From: Flavobacteriales bacterium
GTDB taxonomy: Bacteria; Bacteroidota; Bacteroidia; Flavobacteriales; TMED113
Length of the DNA stretch: 36,415 nt
Direction of reading: 5' to 3'
NCBI GenBank assembly: GCA_002701365.1
Contig: NZUK01000014.1
Location: forward strand, 1-36,415
Of the stretch, positions 27,174 through 35,258 are shown one piece after another. The notes beneath the pieces were generated by a model. The model did not search any database, had not been told where the DNA came from, and worked only from the letters and a program-made list of their open reading frames with translations. Numbering within the stretch: the first letter of the stretch is position 1; each line of letters starts with the position of its first letter. The position numbers were made by a program, and so were the translations under genes.

Positions 27174-27536
27174 ATGAAAATGCCAATCTCAGAAATAATT
27201 GATAGATACACAATTACAAAGTTGAAATCTGAAAGGACTGACGAGGATGTGAGTACTGAATTAAAAGCTTATAAAATTGAGATAGACAAATGTGACACAG
27301 ATCTATCTAAATACATTCAATCAATGTATGATATAAATTCCAAAATTTGGAGTACCGAAGGTGATATTAGAAAAGGAACACTATTACCACTAGATGAAAT
27401 TGGCAGATTAGCTTTAAAAGTTAGGGATTTAAACTGTGAGAGAAATGCAATCAAGGCAGATATCGTTGATAGTTTTTCAGAAGGATTTAAAGAAATTAAG
27501 ATTAATTATAGAAAAATAAATTATGGACGTAAATAG
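27174..27536 (+). CDS. Small protein resembling DUF6165
   Basis: A 120-residue, soluble, charged and largely helical protein. The N-terminus (PISEIIDRYTITKLKSER) and a later stretch (IWSTEGDIRKG, then DLNCERNAIKADI) follow the pattern I associate with DUF6165, whose function is not known; this match is from memory and should be treated as tentative. Two start codons are possible, ATG 27174 or ATG 27180. It follows dsbD by 12 bases and is probably the last gene of the lnt-to-dsbD run. No signal peptide or catalytic motif is visible. Confidence 0.75.
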   Translation: MKMPISEIIDRYTITKLKSERTDEDVSTELKAYKIEIDKCDTDLSKYIQSMYDINSKIWSTEGDIRKGTLLPLDEIGRLALKVRDLNCERNAIKADIVDSFSEGFKEIKINYRKINYGRK

Positions 27537-27546
27537 ATTGCTGATT

Positions 27547-27568
27547 TAGAATGTCCATTCTATTTTTT
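27547..27568 (+). terminator. Weak palindrome plus T-run: weak terminator or operator
   Basis: TAGAATG-TC-CATTCTA (27547-27562) is a perfect 7-bp inverted repeat directly followed by six Ts. It may end the transcript of the preceding 120-residue gene, but as a hairpin it is AT-rich and weak. It also covers the region about -33 to -18 of the candidate promoter at 27570, so an operator is an alternative. Confidence 0.4.
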
Positions 27569-27569
27569 G

Positions 27570-27577
27570 TATTTTTG
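27570..27577 (+). promoter_or_regulatory. Candidate -7 element TATTTTTG
   Basis: An exact TAnnTTTG match 24 bases before the ATG of the choice-of-anchor-B gene. It lies immediately after the palindrome-and-T-run at 27547-27568. Confidence 0.45.
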
Positions 27578-27601
27578 TTGTTTAAATAAATTTTTAGATA
27601 T

Positions 27602-29692
27602 ATGAAAAAAATTCTTACTACTGTGTGCTTATGTTTTATTTCCTTTGTTTTTTCTCAGGAGAGTTTAAATATGGATTTAGTTGGTCAATTTTCTTTTCCT
27701 CAGGGCACTAATGATATATGGGGATATGCGGATGGCTCTACTGAGTATGCATTGGTTGGTTTAACAAATGGATTTTCGGTTGTGGACATAACTGACCCAT
27801 CGAATCCTTCAGAGCTTTTTTTTGTTAGCGGATCTAACTCTATTTGGAGGGATGTCAAGACTTGGGGTAAATATGCTTATGTAACTACTGAAGCATCTGA
27901 TGGATTATTAATCGTTGACTTAAGTGATCAAACGGGCCAAACTTATATTTACACTGAAGAGTTTTTTGCAACTTCTCATAATATTTATATTGATGAAAAT
28001 GGTTATGCATATATTTTTGGAGCGGATACAGGTAATGGTGGTGCAGTTGTATTAGATTTAAATGATGATCCAATGAATCCTACATTAGCTGGCATTTTCG
28101 ATAATAACTATTTGCATGATGGCATGGTTCGTGGGGATACACTATGGGGTTCAGCAATTTATTTAGGTGAGTTTCAAGCCATTGATGTGAGTGACAAGGA
28201 CAATATTGAAATACTATCTTCATATCCAACATCTTGTCAATTCACCCATAATGCATGGATATCAGATGATAATAATTACTTATTTACTACAGACGAAACT
28301 TCTGGATGTTATGTTGGGGCTTATGATGTTTCTGATATTTATGATATTCAGGAAATTGATTTGATTCAAGAATGGACTGGTGATGGTGCAAGTGGTAGTC
28401 CAGAGAATGTTATTCCTCACAATACACATGTTCTTGGCGATTATCTCATCACATCTTATTATACTTCGGGTGTTACTGTTATTGACGCAAGTGATCCATT
28501 TAATTTAATTGAAGTAGCTTATTATGACACATCTCCCTTATCCGGAGGTAGTTTTGATGGTTGCTGGGGAGCTTATCCTTATTTGCCTTCAGGATTAGTT
28601 TTGGCTACAGATCAGCAAGAAGGTTTATTTATATTACATACGCCATACGGCTCTTATGAAGGTTTTGGTTGTACTGACTCTAATGCCTCTAACTATGACC
28701 CTGACGCTGTAATTAATGATGGTTCATGTGAATTTCTTGGTTGTACTGATTTGGAAGCAGAGAATTATGATGTTTTTGCGACTCTTGACGATGGTTCATG
28801 TGAGTATTTTTGCGATGATTTTATAATACAACCTCCAGTTTGTGATTCACCTATTCAAGCAGAATATGGAGAATATGTTTTAATCAATTGCGATGGAGAT
28901 AATATGACCTTTATTGATGAAGACAATAATATCGTATTTACAGGATCGGGAGTTTGGGGAACAGATCCAATCTTAGAAAATACAACTTTTTTTGCGTTTA
29001 ATGAATCGGTTGTTGAAAGTTCGTCAGTTAACACTGGAGAACCAGAACATGAAGGTAGTGGAGATGGAGCAGATTATAGTAGTACAGTATACAATGGAGG
29101 TCTGTTATTTAATTGTTATGAAGACTTTACTTTGAATAATGTTAAAGTCTATACTGATTATCCAGGGGAAAGAGCAATAGAGCTAAGAGACAATAATAAT
29201 AATCTTATATATGATTTATTAGTTAATATTCCAGAAACTGATGAGTCAGGATTTGTGATTGATTTGCAGTGGAATGTTACTCCAGGTCTGCAGTATGTTT
29301 TAACCACAAATACTCAACTTAATAATGATATTTTTGGAGATAATAATCCACTATTGAAAAGAACTACAGGTGGTTTGCCAAACTTTCCATTTATCATTAA
29401 TAATACTTTAGAAATTACTGAGGGTTATTATAATGATGGTGGCAATGGATCAGGTTCATCAGAAGATTACTACTATTATTTTTATGATTGGCAAGTCACT
29501 TTTGATCGTTCATGTCAAAGTGATTTAGCGGAAATTAATATTGTTTTAGACAATAGTTCTTTAAATGAGGAGATAAGTACTAAATCATTAATTAAAATTA
29601 TTGACTTTCTAGGTCGGGAAACTCTCGATAATGATTTGTCATTTTATATATATGACGATGGATCTTTTGAGAAAAAAGTTATCTTAAAATAG
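27602..29692 (+). CDS. Choice-of-anchor B family secreted protein with GCTD repeats
   Basis: A 696-residue exported protein. Signal peptide residues 1-19 (MKKILTTVCLCFISFVFSQ). Residues about 20-350 are a beta-propeller-like region with LVIVD-type repeats (FSVVDITDPSNP, LLIVDLSD, FQAIDVSD, VTVIDASDP), as in the choice-of-anchor B family. Two 24-residue GCTD...DGSC modules follow (356-379 and 380-403), then a beta domain found in other marine Bacteroidota surface proteins (about 410-655). The final ~40 residues (SLIKIIDFLGRETL ... FYIYDDGSFEKKVILK) form an anchor-like tail that lacks the PNP motif of type A T9SS domains. Expected at the cell surface or secreted; function unknown. Its last 14 bases overlap the convergent acyl-CoA dehydrogenase gene. 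Confidence 0.88.
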   Translation: MKKILTTVCLCFISFVFSQESLNMDLVGQFSFPQGTNDIWGYADGSTEYALVGLTNGFSVVDITDPSNPSELFFVSGSNSIWRDVKTWGKYAYVTTEASDGLLIVDLSDQTGQTYIYTEEFFATSHNIYIDENGYAYIFGADTGNGGAVVLDLNDDPMNPTLAGIFDNNYLHDGMVRGDTLWGSAIYLGEFQAIDVSDKDNIEILSSYPTSCQFTHNAWISDDNNYLFTTDETSGCYVGAYDVSDIYDIQEIDLIQEWTGDGASGSPENVIPHNTHVLGDYLITSYYTSGVTVIDASDPFNLIEVAYYDTSPLSGGSFDGCWGAYPYLPSGLVLATDQQEGLFILHTPYGSYEGFGCTDSNASNYDPDAVINDGSCEFLGCTDLEAENYDVFATLDDGSCEYFCDDFIIQPPVCDSPIQAEYGEYVLINCDGDNMTFIDEDNNIVFTGSGVWGTDPILENTTFFAFNESVVESSSVNTGEPEHEGSGDGADYSSTVYNGGLLFNCYEDFTLNNVKVYTDYPGERAIELRDNNNNLIYDLLVNIPETDESGFVIDLQWNVTPGLQYVLTTNTQLNNDIFGDNNPLLKRTTGGLPNFPFIINNTLEITEGYYNDGGNGSGSSEDYYYYFYDWQVTFDRSCQSDLAEINIVLDNSSLNEEISTKSLIKIIDFLGRETLDNDLSFYIYDDGSFEKKVILK
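28667..28810 (+). repeat. Tandem 72-bp coding repeat (two GCTD modules)
   Basis: Two units, 28667-28738 and 28739-28810, each encode 24 residues beginning GCTD and containing DGSCE. They are of the same module type as the repeats at the start of the window, but here the third-position Cys of ACNY is replaced (ASNY, AENY). Confidence 0.8.
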
Positions 29693-30818
29693 ATCTTGAA
29701 ATAACAATTTTTTGAATCTCAGATGTTCCTTCGTAAATTTGAGTAATTTTTGCATCCCGCATTAATCGTTCTACATGATATTCTTTAACAAATCCATATC
29801 CACCGTGTATTTGAACAGCTTCTGTGGTGATTCGCATTGCTTTTTCTGCACAATATAGTTTTGCCATTGAGCTTGAGTCAGCATAATTCATACCATTATC
29901 TTTATGCCATGCCGCTTTAAAGCACAATAATCTACCACAATCAATTTCTGTAGCCATGTCAGCTAATTTAAATGCAATTGCTTGATGTTTATAGATTTCT
30001 TTGCCAAATGCTTTTCTTTCCTTAGAGTATGCTAAACTTAATTCATAAGCTCCTGATGCAATTCCAAGAGCTTGGGCTGCAATACCAATTCTGCCACCTT
30101 CTAAAGTTTTCATTGCAAATTTAAATCCAAATCCATCTTCACCAATTCGATTTTTTTTTGGCACCTTTACATCAGAGAACATAACCGAAGTTGTGTCTGA
30201 GCTACGTATTCCTAGTTTGTTTTCTTTTGGACCTACAGTAACTCCGTCAAAATTTCTTTCTACAATGAATGCATTGATCCCTTTATGTCCTTTTTCAACA
30301 TCAGTTTGCGCCATAACTAAATAAACTGATGCACTATCTCCATTGGTAATCCAGTTTTTTGTGCCATTTAAAAGATAGTAATCTCCCATATCAATTGCAG
30401 TGGTTTTTTGGGATGTTGCATCAGATCCGGCCTCTGGTTCAGATAAGCAAAAGGCTCCAATTATTTTTCCCGCTGCTAGATTCTTTAAATATTTATCTTT
30501 ATGTTCTTCAGATCCATATTTTTCTATTCCCCAGCAAACAAGAGAATTGTTAACAGACATTATCACTGAGCATGATGCATCTATTTTTGAAATTTCTTCC
30601 ATTGCAAGTACGTATGAAATTGTGTCCATTCCACCTCCGCCGTATTGCGGATCAACCATCATTCCGAGGAATCCAAGTTCTGCCATTTTTTTTACTTGTT
30701 CTTTTGGAAATGTTTTATTTTCATCTCTATCAATGACTCCTGGTAGTAATTCTGTTTGTGCAAATTCACGGGCTGATTCTCGAATTAGTTTTTGCTCATT
30801 TGTTAAGTTAAAATCCAT
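29679..30818 (-). CDS. Acyl-CoA dehydrogenase
   Basis: A 379-residue flavoenzyme of the short/medium/butyryl-CoA dehydrogenase type and usual length. Conserved segments include CLSEPEAGSDA (FAD contact), GGYGFVKEYHVERLMRDAK and the C-terminal IYEGTSEIQK with catalytic Glu363. It oxidises acyl-CoA to trans-2-enoyl-CoA, passing electrons to ETF. Chain-length or branched-chain specificity cannot be read from the sequence alone. The gene stands alone on the minus strand, divergent from anmK by 55 bases. The end overlaps the preceding secreted-protein gene by 14 bases. Confidence 0.94.
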   Translation of the reverse strand: MDFNLTNEQKLIRESAREFAQTELLPGVIDRDENKTFPKEQVKKMAELGFLGMMVDPQYGGGGMDTISYVLAMEEISKIDASCSVIMSVNNSLVCWGIEKYGSEEHKDKYLKNLAAGKIIGAFCLSEPEAGSDATSQKTTAIDMGDYYLLNGTKNWITNGDSASVYLVMAQTDVEKGHKGINAFIVERNFDGVTVGPKENKLGIRSSDTTSVMFSDVKVPKKNRIGEDGFGFKFAMKTLEGGRIGIAAQALGIASGAYELSLAYSKERKAFGKEIYKHQAIAFKLADMATEIDCGRLLCFKAAWHKDNGMNYADSSSMAKLYCAEKAMRITTEAVQIHGGYGFVKEYHVERLMRDAKITQIYEGTSEIQKIVISRSILR

Positions 30819-30841
30819 GGTGATAAATATATAATTGTTTT

Positions 30842-30849
30842 CAAAATTA
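30842..30849 (-). promoter_or_regulatory. Candidate minus-strand -7 element TAATTTTG
   Basis: Read on the minus strand, CAAAATTA gives TAATTTTG, an exact TAnnTTTG match 23 bases before the acyl-CoA dehydrogenase ATG at 30818, in the 55-base divergent spacer with anmK. No -33 TTTG is evident. Confidence 0.45.
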
Positions 30850-30873
30850 ATGCTTTTTTTCTATTTTAATTAA

Positions 30874-31944
30874 ATGCATAATATTATTAATGATAAATCT
30901 TTAGTTTTAGGAATCATGTCAGGAACATCTATGGATGGCTTAGATATATCCTGCGCTAGATATTATAAAACAAACAATATTTGGGATTTTGATTTAATTG
31001 CCAGTAAAACTATGCCCTTTGATGAGCATTGGCAGTTAAAATTATTGAACACATTTAATAGGATAAATTGTATTGAAAAAATGGATGTTCAATTTGGTAA
31101 TTTTATTTCAAAATCTGTGCAAGAATTTATTAATTATTTTGATTTGAAAATTGATTTAATATCTTCACACGGACATACTGTTTTTCATAATCCATCTCTT
31201 GGATATACTAAGCAAATTGGTTTGGGTAGCGTTATCGCCAATACAGTTAAGGTTCCAGTTGTTTCAAATTTTCGGCAACAAGACATAGATCTAGGTGGAC
31301 AAGGGGCTCCTTTAGTCCCTATAGGAGATAAGTTGTTATTTAGTCAGTATGATGCTTGTATTAATTTAGGTGGTATTGCTAATATTTCATGTGATTCCAA
31401 TGAAGCTAGAATTGCATTTGATATTAGTCCATGTAATATGTTGTTAAACTACGTGTCGGAAAGAGAGGGTTTTGTATTTGATCGTGATGGAATCATGGCA
31501 AAAAAAGGAAAAGTAGATCAAAATTTATTAACAAAATTAAATAACATAAACTATTATCAATTATCATTTCCTAAATCACTTGGTAAAGAATACATAGATC
31601 AAATTTTCGTGCCTATAATTAATAATACTTTGATTAGTAATTATGATATCTTATGTACTCTTGTTGAACATATAGCTATTAAAATTTCATCTTTATTATC
31701 AAAGTATAACTTGTCAAACACTTTGTTTACTGGTGGTGGGGCATTAAATTTATATTTAATAGATAGAATTTCCCGTTTATCAAGCACAAAAATTATTCTT
31801 CCTGAAATAGATATAATAAATTTTAAAGAAGCCATTATTTTTGGATTTTTAGGTGTTTTGAGAATGCAGAATAAAGTCAACTGCTTGTCTTCATCGACTG
31901 GAGCAAGTGTGAATCATTCCTCAGGGGATATACATATGTTATAA
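30874..31944 (+). CDS. anmK: Anhydro-N-acetylmuramic acid kinase
   Basis: A 356-residue sugar kinase of the AnmK family. It has the N-terminal phosphate loop LGIMSGTSMDGLD, SSHGHTVFHNP, NFRQQDIDLGGQGAPLVP across about residues 130-147, NLGGIANIS and TGGGALN. It cleaves and phosphorylates 1,6-anhydro-MurNAc to MurNAc-6-phosphate in peptidoglycan recycling. Length and start (ATG 30874) agree with the family. The following dehydrogenase gene is 75 bases away and has its own candidate promoter. Confidence 0.95.
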   Translation: MHNIINDKSLVLGIMSGTSMDGLDISCARYYKTNNIWDFDLIASKTMPFDEHWQLKLLNTFNRINCIEKMDVQFGNFISKSVQEFINYFDLKIDLISSHGHTVFHNPSLGYTKQIGLGSVIANTVKVPVVSNFRQQDIDLGGQGAPLVPIGDKLLFSQYDACINLGGIANISCDSNEARIAFDISPCNMLLNYVSEREGFVFDRDGIMAKKGKVDQNLLTKLNNINYYQLSFPKSLGKEYIDQIFVPIINNTLISNYDILCTLVEHIAIKISSLLSKYNLSNTLFTGGGALNLYLIDRISRLSSTKIILPEIDIINFKEAIIFGFLGVLRMQNKVNCLSSSTGASVNHSSGDIHML

Positions 31945-31992
31945 TGTTGAAAAGTATTTTTTTTTTTTAATAGCAGTTATTTAATTACTTAT

Positions 31993-32000
31993 TAATTTTG
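31993..32000 (+). promoter_or_regulatory. Candidate -7 element TAATTTTG
   Basis: An exact TAnnTTTG match 19 bases before the dehydrogenase ATG at 32020. A run of 12 Ts (31957-31968) lies upstream in the same 75-base spacer and may help open the DNA or act in terminating anmK, though no hairpin precedes it. Confidence 0.45.
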
Positions 32001-32019
32001 TTTGATAAAAAATCAGTTA

Positions 32020-33249
32020 ATGAAATCACTTTTACATAAATATGAGAGTCAAAAACCTGAGATTGTTTTTGAATGGAAAGATTCACACACTGAGGCAGAA
32101 GGATGGGTTGTCATTAACTCTCTAAGGGGAGGTGCGGCAGGCGGTGGAACTCGAATGAGAAAGGGTTTGACAAAATATGAAGTTTTGTCACTCGCTAAGA
32201 CTATGGAAATAAAATTTACAGTTTGTGGTCCTCCAATTGGAGGTGCAAAATCTGGTATTAATTTTGATCCGAATGATCCTAGGAAATCTGAAGTCTTAAA
32301 AAGATGGTATAAGGCTGTTGCACCATTATTAAAGAATTACTATGGAACAGGAGGCGACCTAAATATTGACGAAGTGGAAGAGGTAATTCCAATAACGGAA
32401 GATTGTGGAGTTTGGCATCCTCAAGAAGGAATTTTTGAAGGTCATTATTCTCCATCTTCAGCGGAAAAAATTAATCGTATAGGTCAATTGAGATATGGCG
32501 TAAAAAAAAGATTAAATGACATTAATTATACGCCTGATTCAAATCAAGATTTTATGGTAGCTGATATGATTACTGGTTTTGGCGTTGCTGAATCTATTAA
32601 GCACTATTATAGTATTTGGAATATGGAGCCATTAAATAACAAGGTTTTAGTTCAGGGCTGGGGAAATGTAGGCTCATCAGCGGCATATTATCTTGCAAAA
32701 TCAGGATTTAAAATAGTTGGTATAATAGATAAAGATGGCGGTGTAATTAATGAAAATGGCTTTTCATTTGAAGAAGTAAAAAATATGTTTTTATCTAAGA
32801 AGAATAATCAACTAGTAGTTCCCAACATATTATCATTTAAAGAAGTGAATAATTTAATTTGGGATGTGTCTGCAGATGTATTTATTCCTTGTGCAGCTTC
32901 TAGATTGCTAACATTGGATCATATACAGAGATTAATTCAGTCTGGTCTTAAGATGATTGCTTCAGGCGCCAATGTACCATTCGCAGATCAAGAAATATTT
33001 AATGGCCCTATCGCACAATATGCAGATAGGCATTTAAGTGTTATCCCTGATTTTATTTCTAATTGTGGTATGGCAAGAGTTTTTGCTTATTTAATGAATA
33101 CAAGATTAAAAGAGCTAACCGACGAAGGTATTTTTGAGGATTGTTCAGATATTATTAAAAAGGCGTTACAAGATTGTTATGGTCAAAACTCTGACACCAA
33201 AAATATTACAAAGACAGCACTAGAATTAGCGTTAAAAAAATTATTATAA
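32020..33249 (+). CDS. Glu/Leu/Phe/Val-type amino-acid dehydrogenase
   Basis: A 409-residue NAD(P)-dependent dehydrogenase of the ELFV family. It has the catalytic-lysine motif GGAKSGINFDP, a preceding substrate-site Lys in TMEIKFTVCGPP, the catalytic Asp in YGTGGDLNIDE and a Rossmann motif VQGWGNVGSSAAYYLA. It deaminates an amino acid reversibly to the 2-oxo acid and ammonia; whether the substrate is leucine, phenylalanine, valine or glutamate is not decided. ATG 32020 (MKSLLHKYESQKPEIVFEW) matches the usual flavobacterial N-terminus; a TTG six codons upstream is possible but less likely. nhaD follows after one base. Confidence 0.9.
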   Translation: MKSLLHKYESQKPEIVFEWKDSHTEAEGWVVINSLRGGAAGGGTRMRKGLTKYEVLSLAKTMEIKFTVCGPPIGGAKSGINFDPNDPRKSEVLKRWYKAVAPLLKNYYGTGGDLNIDEVEEVIPITEDCGVWHPQEGIFEGHYSPSSAEKINRIGQLRYGVKKRLNDINYTPDSNQDFMVADMITGFGVAESIKHYYSIWNMEPLNNKVLVQGWGNVGSSAAYYLAKSGFKIVGIIDKDGGVINENGFSFEEVKNMFLSKKNNQLVVPNILSFKEVNNLIWDVSADVFIPCAASRLLTLDHIQRLIQSGLKMIASGANVPFADQEIFNGPIAQYADRHLSVIPDFISNCGMARVFAYLMNTRLKELTDEGIFEDCSDIIKKALQDCYGQNSDTKNITKTALELALKKLL

Positions 33250-33250
33250 T

Positions 33251-34540
33251 ATGATCGAACTGATATTAATTGTTTTTATTCTAGGTTATTTATTTATTGC
33301 ATTGGAACATGTTGTTAATATTAATAAAGCTGCAAGCGCTTTGGTTACAGGTGTTTTATGTTGGACTATTTTTATTCTTTTTTCAAATACACAAACGGAA
33401 TTTGTATATAATGAATTACAACATCATTTAATTCATATATCTGAAATTTTATTTTTTTTATTGGGGGCTATGACAATAGTAGAAGTGATCGATGCACATG
33501 ATGGTTTTCGTATTATAACTGATAAAATAAATACTATTTCTAGAGTTAAATTACTTTGGATTACATCTATACTAGCATTTTTTGCATCAGCTATTTTAGA
33601 CAACTTAACAACAGCTATTGTTATGGCAGCTTTATTACCTAAATTAATGAAGGATAAAAGTGATATTTGGTTTTTTGGTGGCATGATAATTTTGGCATGC
33701 AATGCTGGTGGGGCATGGTCTCCAATTGGAGATATTACTACAATTATGTTATGGATTGGGGGGCAGGTATCTCTTGATATTATACCATCTATTTTTATTC
33801 CAAGTGTAGTTTGCATGGTGTCACCATTGATATATTTATCTTTTAAAATTAAAGGTAACGTTACACCTCCTGACGTAGTTAAAACATCACAAAAAACAAA
33901 TAAAATAGCATCTTATTTTGAGAGAAATTTTATTTTTATGTTCGGAGTTTTAGGCTTGCTCTTTGTTCCAGTCTTTAAAACTATTACTCATTTGCCACCT
34001 TATATGGGGATGCTTCTGAGTCTAGGAGTTTTATGGATTGCTACAGAAATTCTACATAAATCAAAAAACTATGAGCACAAATCATTATTTAGTGTTGTCC
34101 GTATTCTAACGAAGGTTGATACCTCAACAATTTACTTTTTTCTTGGTATTTTGTTAGCTGTCTCTAGTTTGCAGTCAACAGATTTATTAAAGAATTTAGC
34201 AGATTATCTAGATACTACTATTGGCAATATTTATGTTATTAATATATTAATCGGGTTATTGTCAGCAATTGTTGATAATGTCCCTTTAGTAGCAGGAGCC
34301 ATTGGTATGTATCCAATCGATGAGATTGGGCCCTTTTCTCAAGACGGTGCCTTTTGGGAATTTTTAGCATATTGTGCGGGAACGGGAGGTAGTGTTTTAA
34401 TCATAGGTTCAGCTGCCGGTGTTGCGGTCATGGGAATTTTAAAAATTGATTTTATCTGGTATCTAAAAAAAATATCTTATTTAGCTTTCATTGGATATGT
34501 TTATGGAGCACTTGCGTATATTTTATTAGCTTTATTATAA
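33251..34540 (+). CDS. nhaD: Na+/H+ antiporter NhaD
   Basis: A 429-residue polytopic membrane protein, about 11-13 hydrophobic segments, of the NhaD family in the ion-transporter superfamily. The two DN-containing motifs expected in re-entrant loops are present: ILDNLTTAIVMA (about residues 115-126) and IVDNVPLVAGAIG in the C-terminal half, together with GGAWSPIGDITT and GTGGSVLIIGSAAG. It exchanges cytoplasmic Na+ (or Li+) for H+, fitting a marine habitat. One base separates it from the dehydrogenase gene, and exbB follows 16 bases later. Confidence 0.93.
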   Translation: MIELILIVFILGYLFIALEHVVNINKAASALVTGVLCWTIFILFSNTQTEFVYNELQHHLIHISEILFFLLGAMTIVEVIDAHDGFRIITDKINTISRVKLLWITSILAFFASAILDNLTTAIVMAALLPKLMKDKSDIWFFGGMIILACNAGGAWSPIGDITTIMLWIGGQVSLDIIPSIFIPSVVCMVSPLIYLSFKIKGNVTPPDVVKTSQKTNKIASYFERNFIFMFGVLGLLFVPVFKTITHLPPYMGMLLSLGVLWIATEILHKSKNYEHKSLFSVVRILTKVDTSTIYFFLGILLAVSSLQSTDLLKNLADYLDTTIGNIYVINILIGLLSAIVDNVPLVAGAIGMYPIDEIGPFSQDGAFWEFLAYCAGTGGSVLIIGSAAGVAVMGILKIDFIWYLKKISYLAFIGYVYGALAYILLALL

Positions 34541-34556
34541 ATTTAAATAATTACTT

Positions 34557-35258
34557 ATGTTTTTGAATTCGATTTTTTCACAACCAGATAGCTTAATGCT
34601 TTCAGAAAATATAGATGCAAATACTATTTCTATTATAGAATTATTTGCTCAAGGTGGCACAGCAGGTCAAATTATTATTATAGTATTATTTATTTTGTCA
34701 ATTATTACAATGTATTTGTTTTTTGAAAGATTATTTTCTATAAAAAAAGCATTATATCAAGACGAGTATTTTTTCAACTCTATAAAGGATTTTCTTTACG
34801 ATGATAAATACTCATCAGCGATAGATTTATGTCAGAATACAGACACGCCTACGGCAAGAATGCTAGAAAAAGGTATCTCTCGAATTGATAAAACTTTAGA
34901 TGATATTTCTACATCAATTAATAATGTTGGTAAATTAGAGTTGTCCAAACTAGAAAATAATTTAGCTATTATTGGTACAATTTCTGGAGCAGCACCCATG
35001 ATTGGATTTTTAGGTACAGTCATTGGTATGGTATTAGCATTTTATGAAATGGCAAGCTCAGGTGGTCAAATTGATATCGAAATGTTGTCCAAAGGTATAT
35101 ATACTGCTATGACTACAACAGTAGCAGGATTAATTGTGGGTATTGTTGCCTATATTAGTTATAATTATTTAGTTTCTAAAATAACTAAAGCAGTTTCCAT
35201 CATGGAAAGTGTGTCAATAGAGTTTTTAGATATTATCTATGATAAAAAGAATAATTAA
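34557..35258 (+). CDS. exbB: MotA/TolQ/ExbB family proton channel protein
   Basis: A 233-residue protein with three transmembrane segments (about residues 37-56, 133-160 and 180-205) and a cytoplasmic loop between the first two, as in ExbB/TolQ. The conserved region IIGTISGAAPMIGFLGTVIGM and the third helix TAMTTTVAGLIVGIVAY are family hallmarks. With ExbD it uses the proton gradient to energise TonB. The next gene encodes ExbD, sharing one base (TAATG), and TonB follows, so ExbB is preferred over TolQ. Confidence 0.92.
   Translation: MFLNSIFSQPDSLMLSENIDANTISIIELFAQGGTAGQIIIIVLFILSIITMYLFFERLFSIKKALYQDEYFFNSIKDFLYDDKYSSAIDLCQNTDTPTARMLEKGISRIDKTLDDISTSINNVGKLELSKLENNLAIIGTISGAAPMIGFLGTVIGMVLAFYEMASSGGQIDIEMLSKGIYTAMTTTVAGLIVGIVAYISYNYLVSKITKAVSIMESVSIEFLDIIYDKKNN

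Noticed and set aside
30400-30834. 144-residue plus-strand frame opposite acyl-CoA dehydrogenase
   Set aside because: It is the reverse reading of a well-conserved enzyme and has no domain or homologous pattern of its own.
31957-31968. Run of 12 Ts downstream of anmK as an intrinsic terminator
   Set aside because: No GC-containing hairpin precedes it; it is more likely just AT-rich spacer, although sequencing-length error in such a homopolymer is possible.
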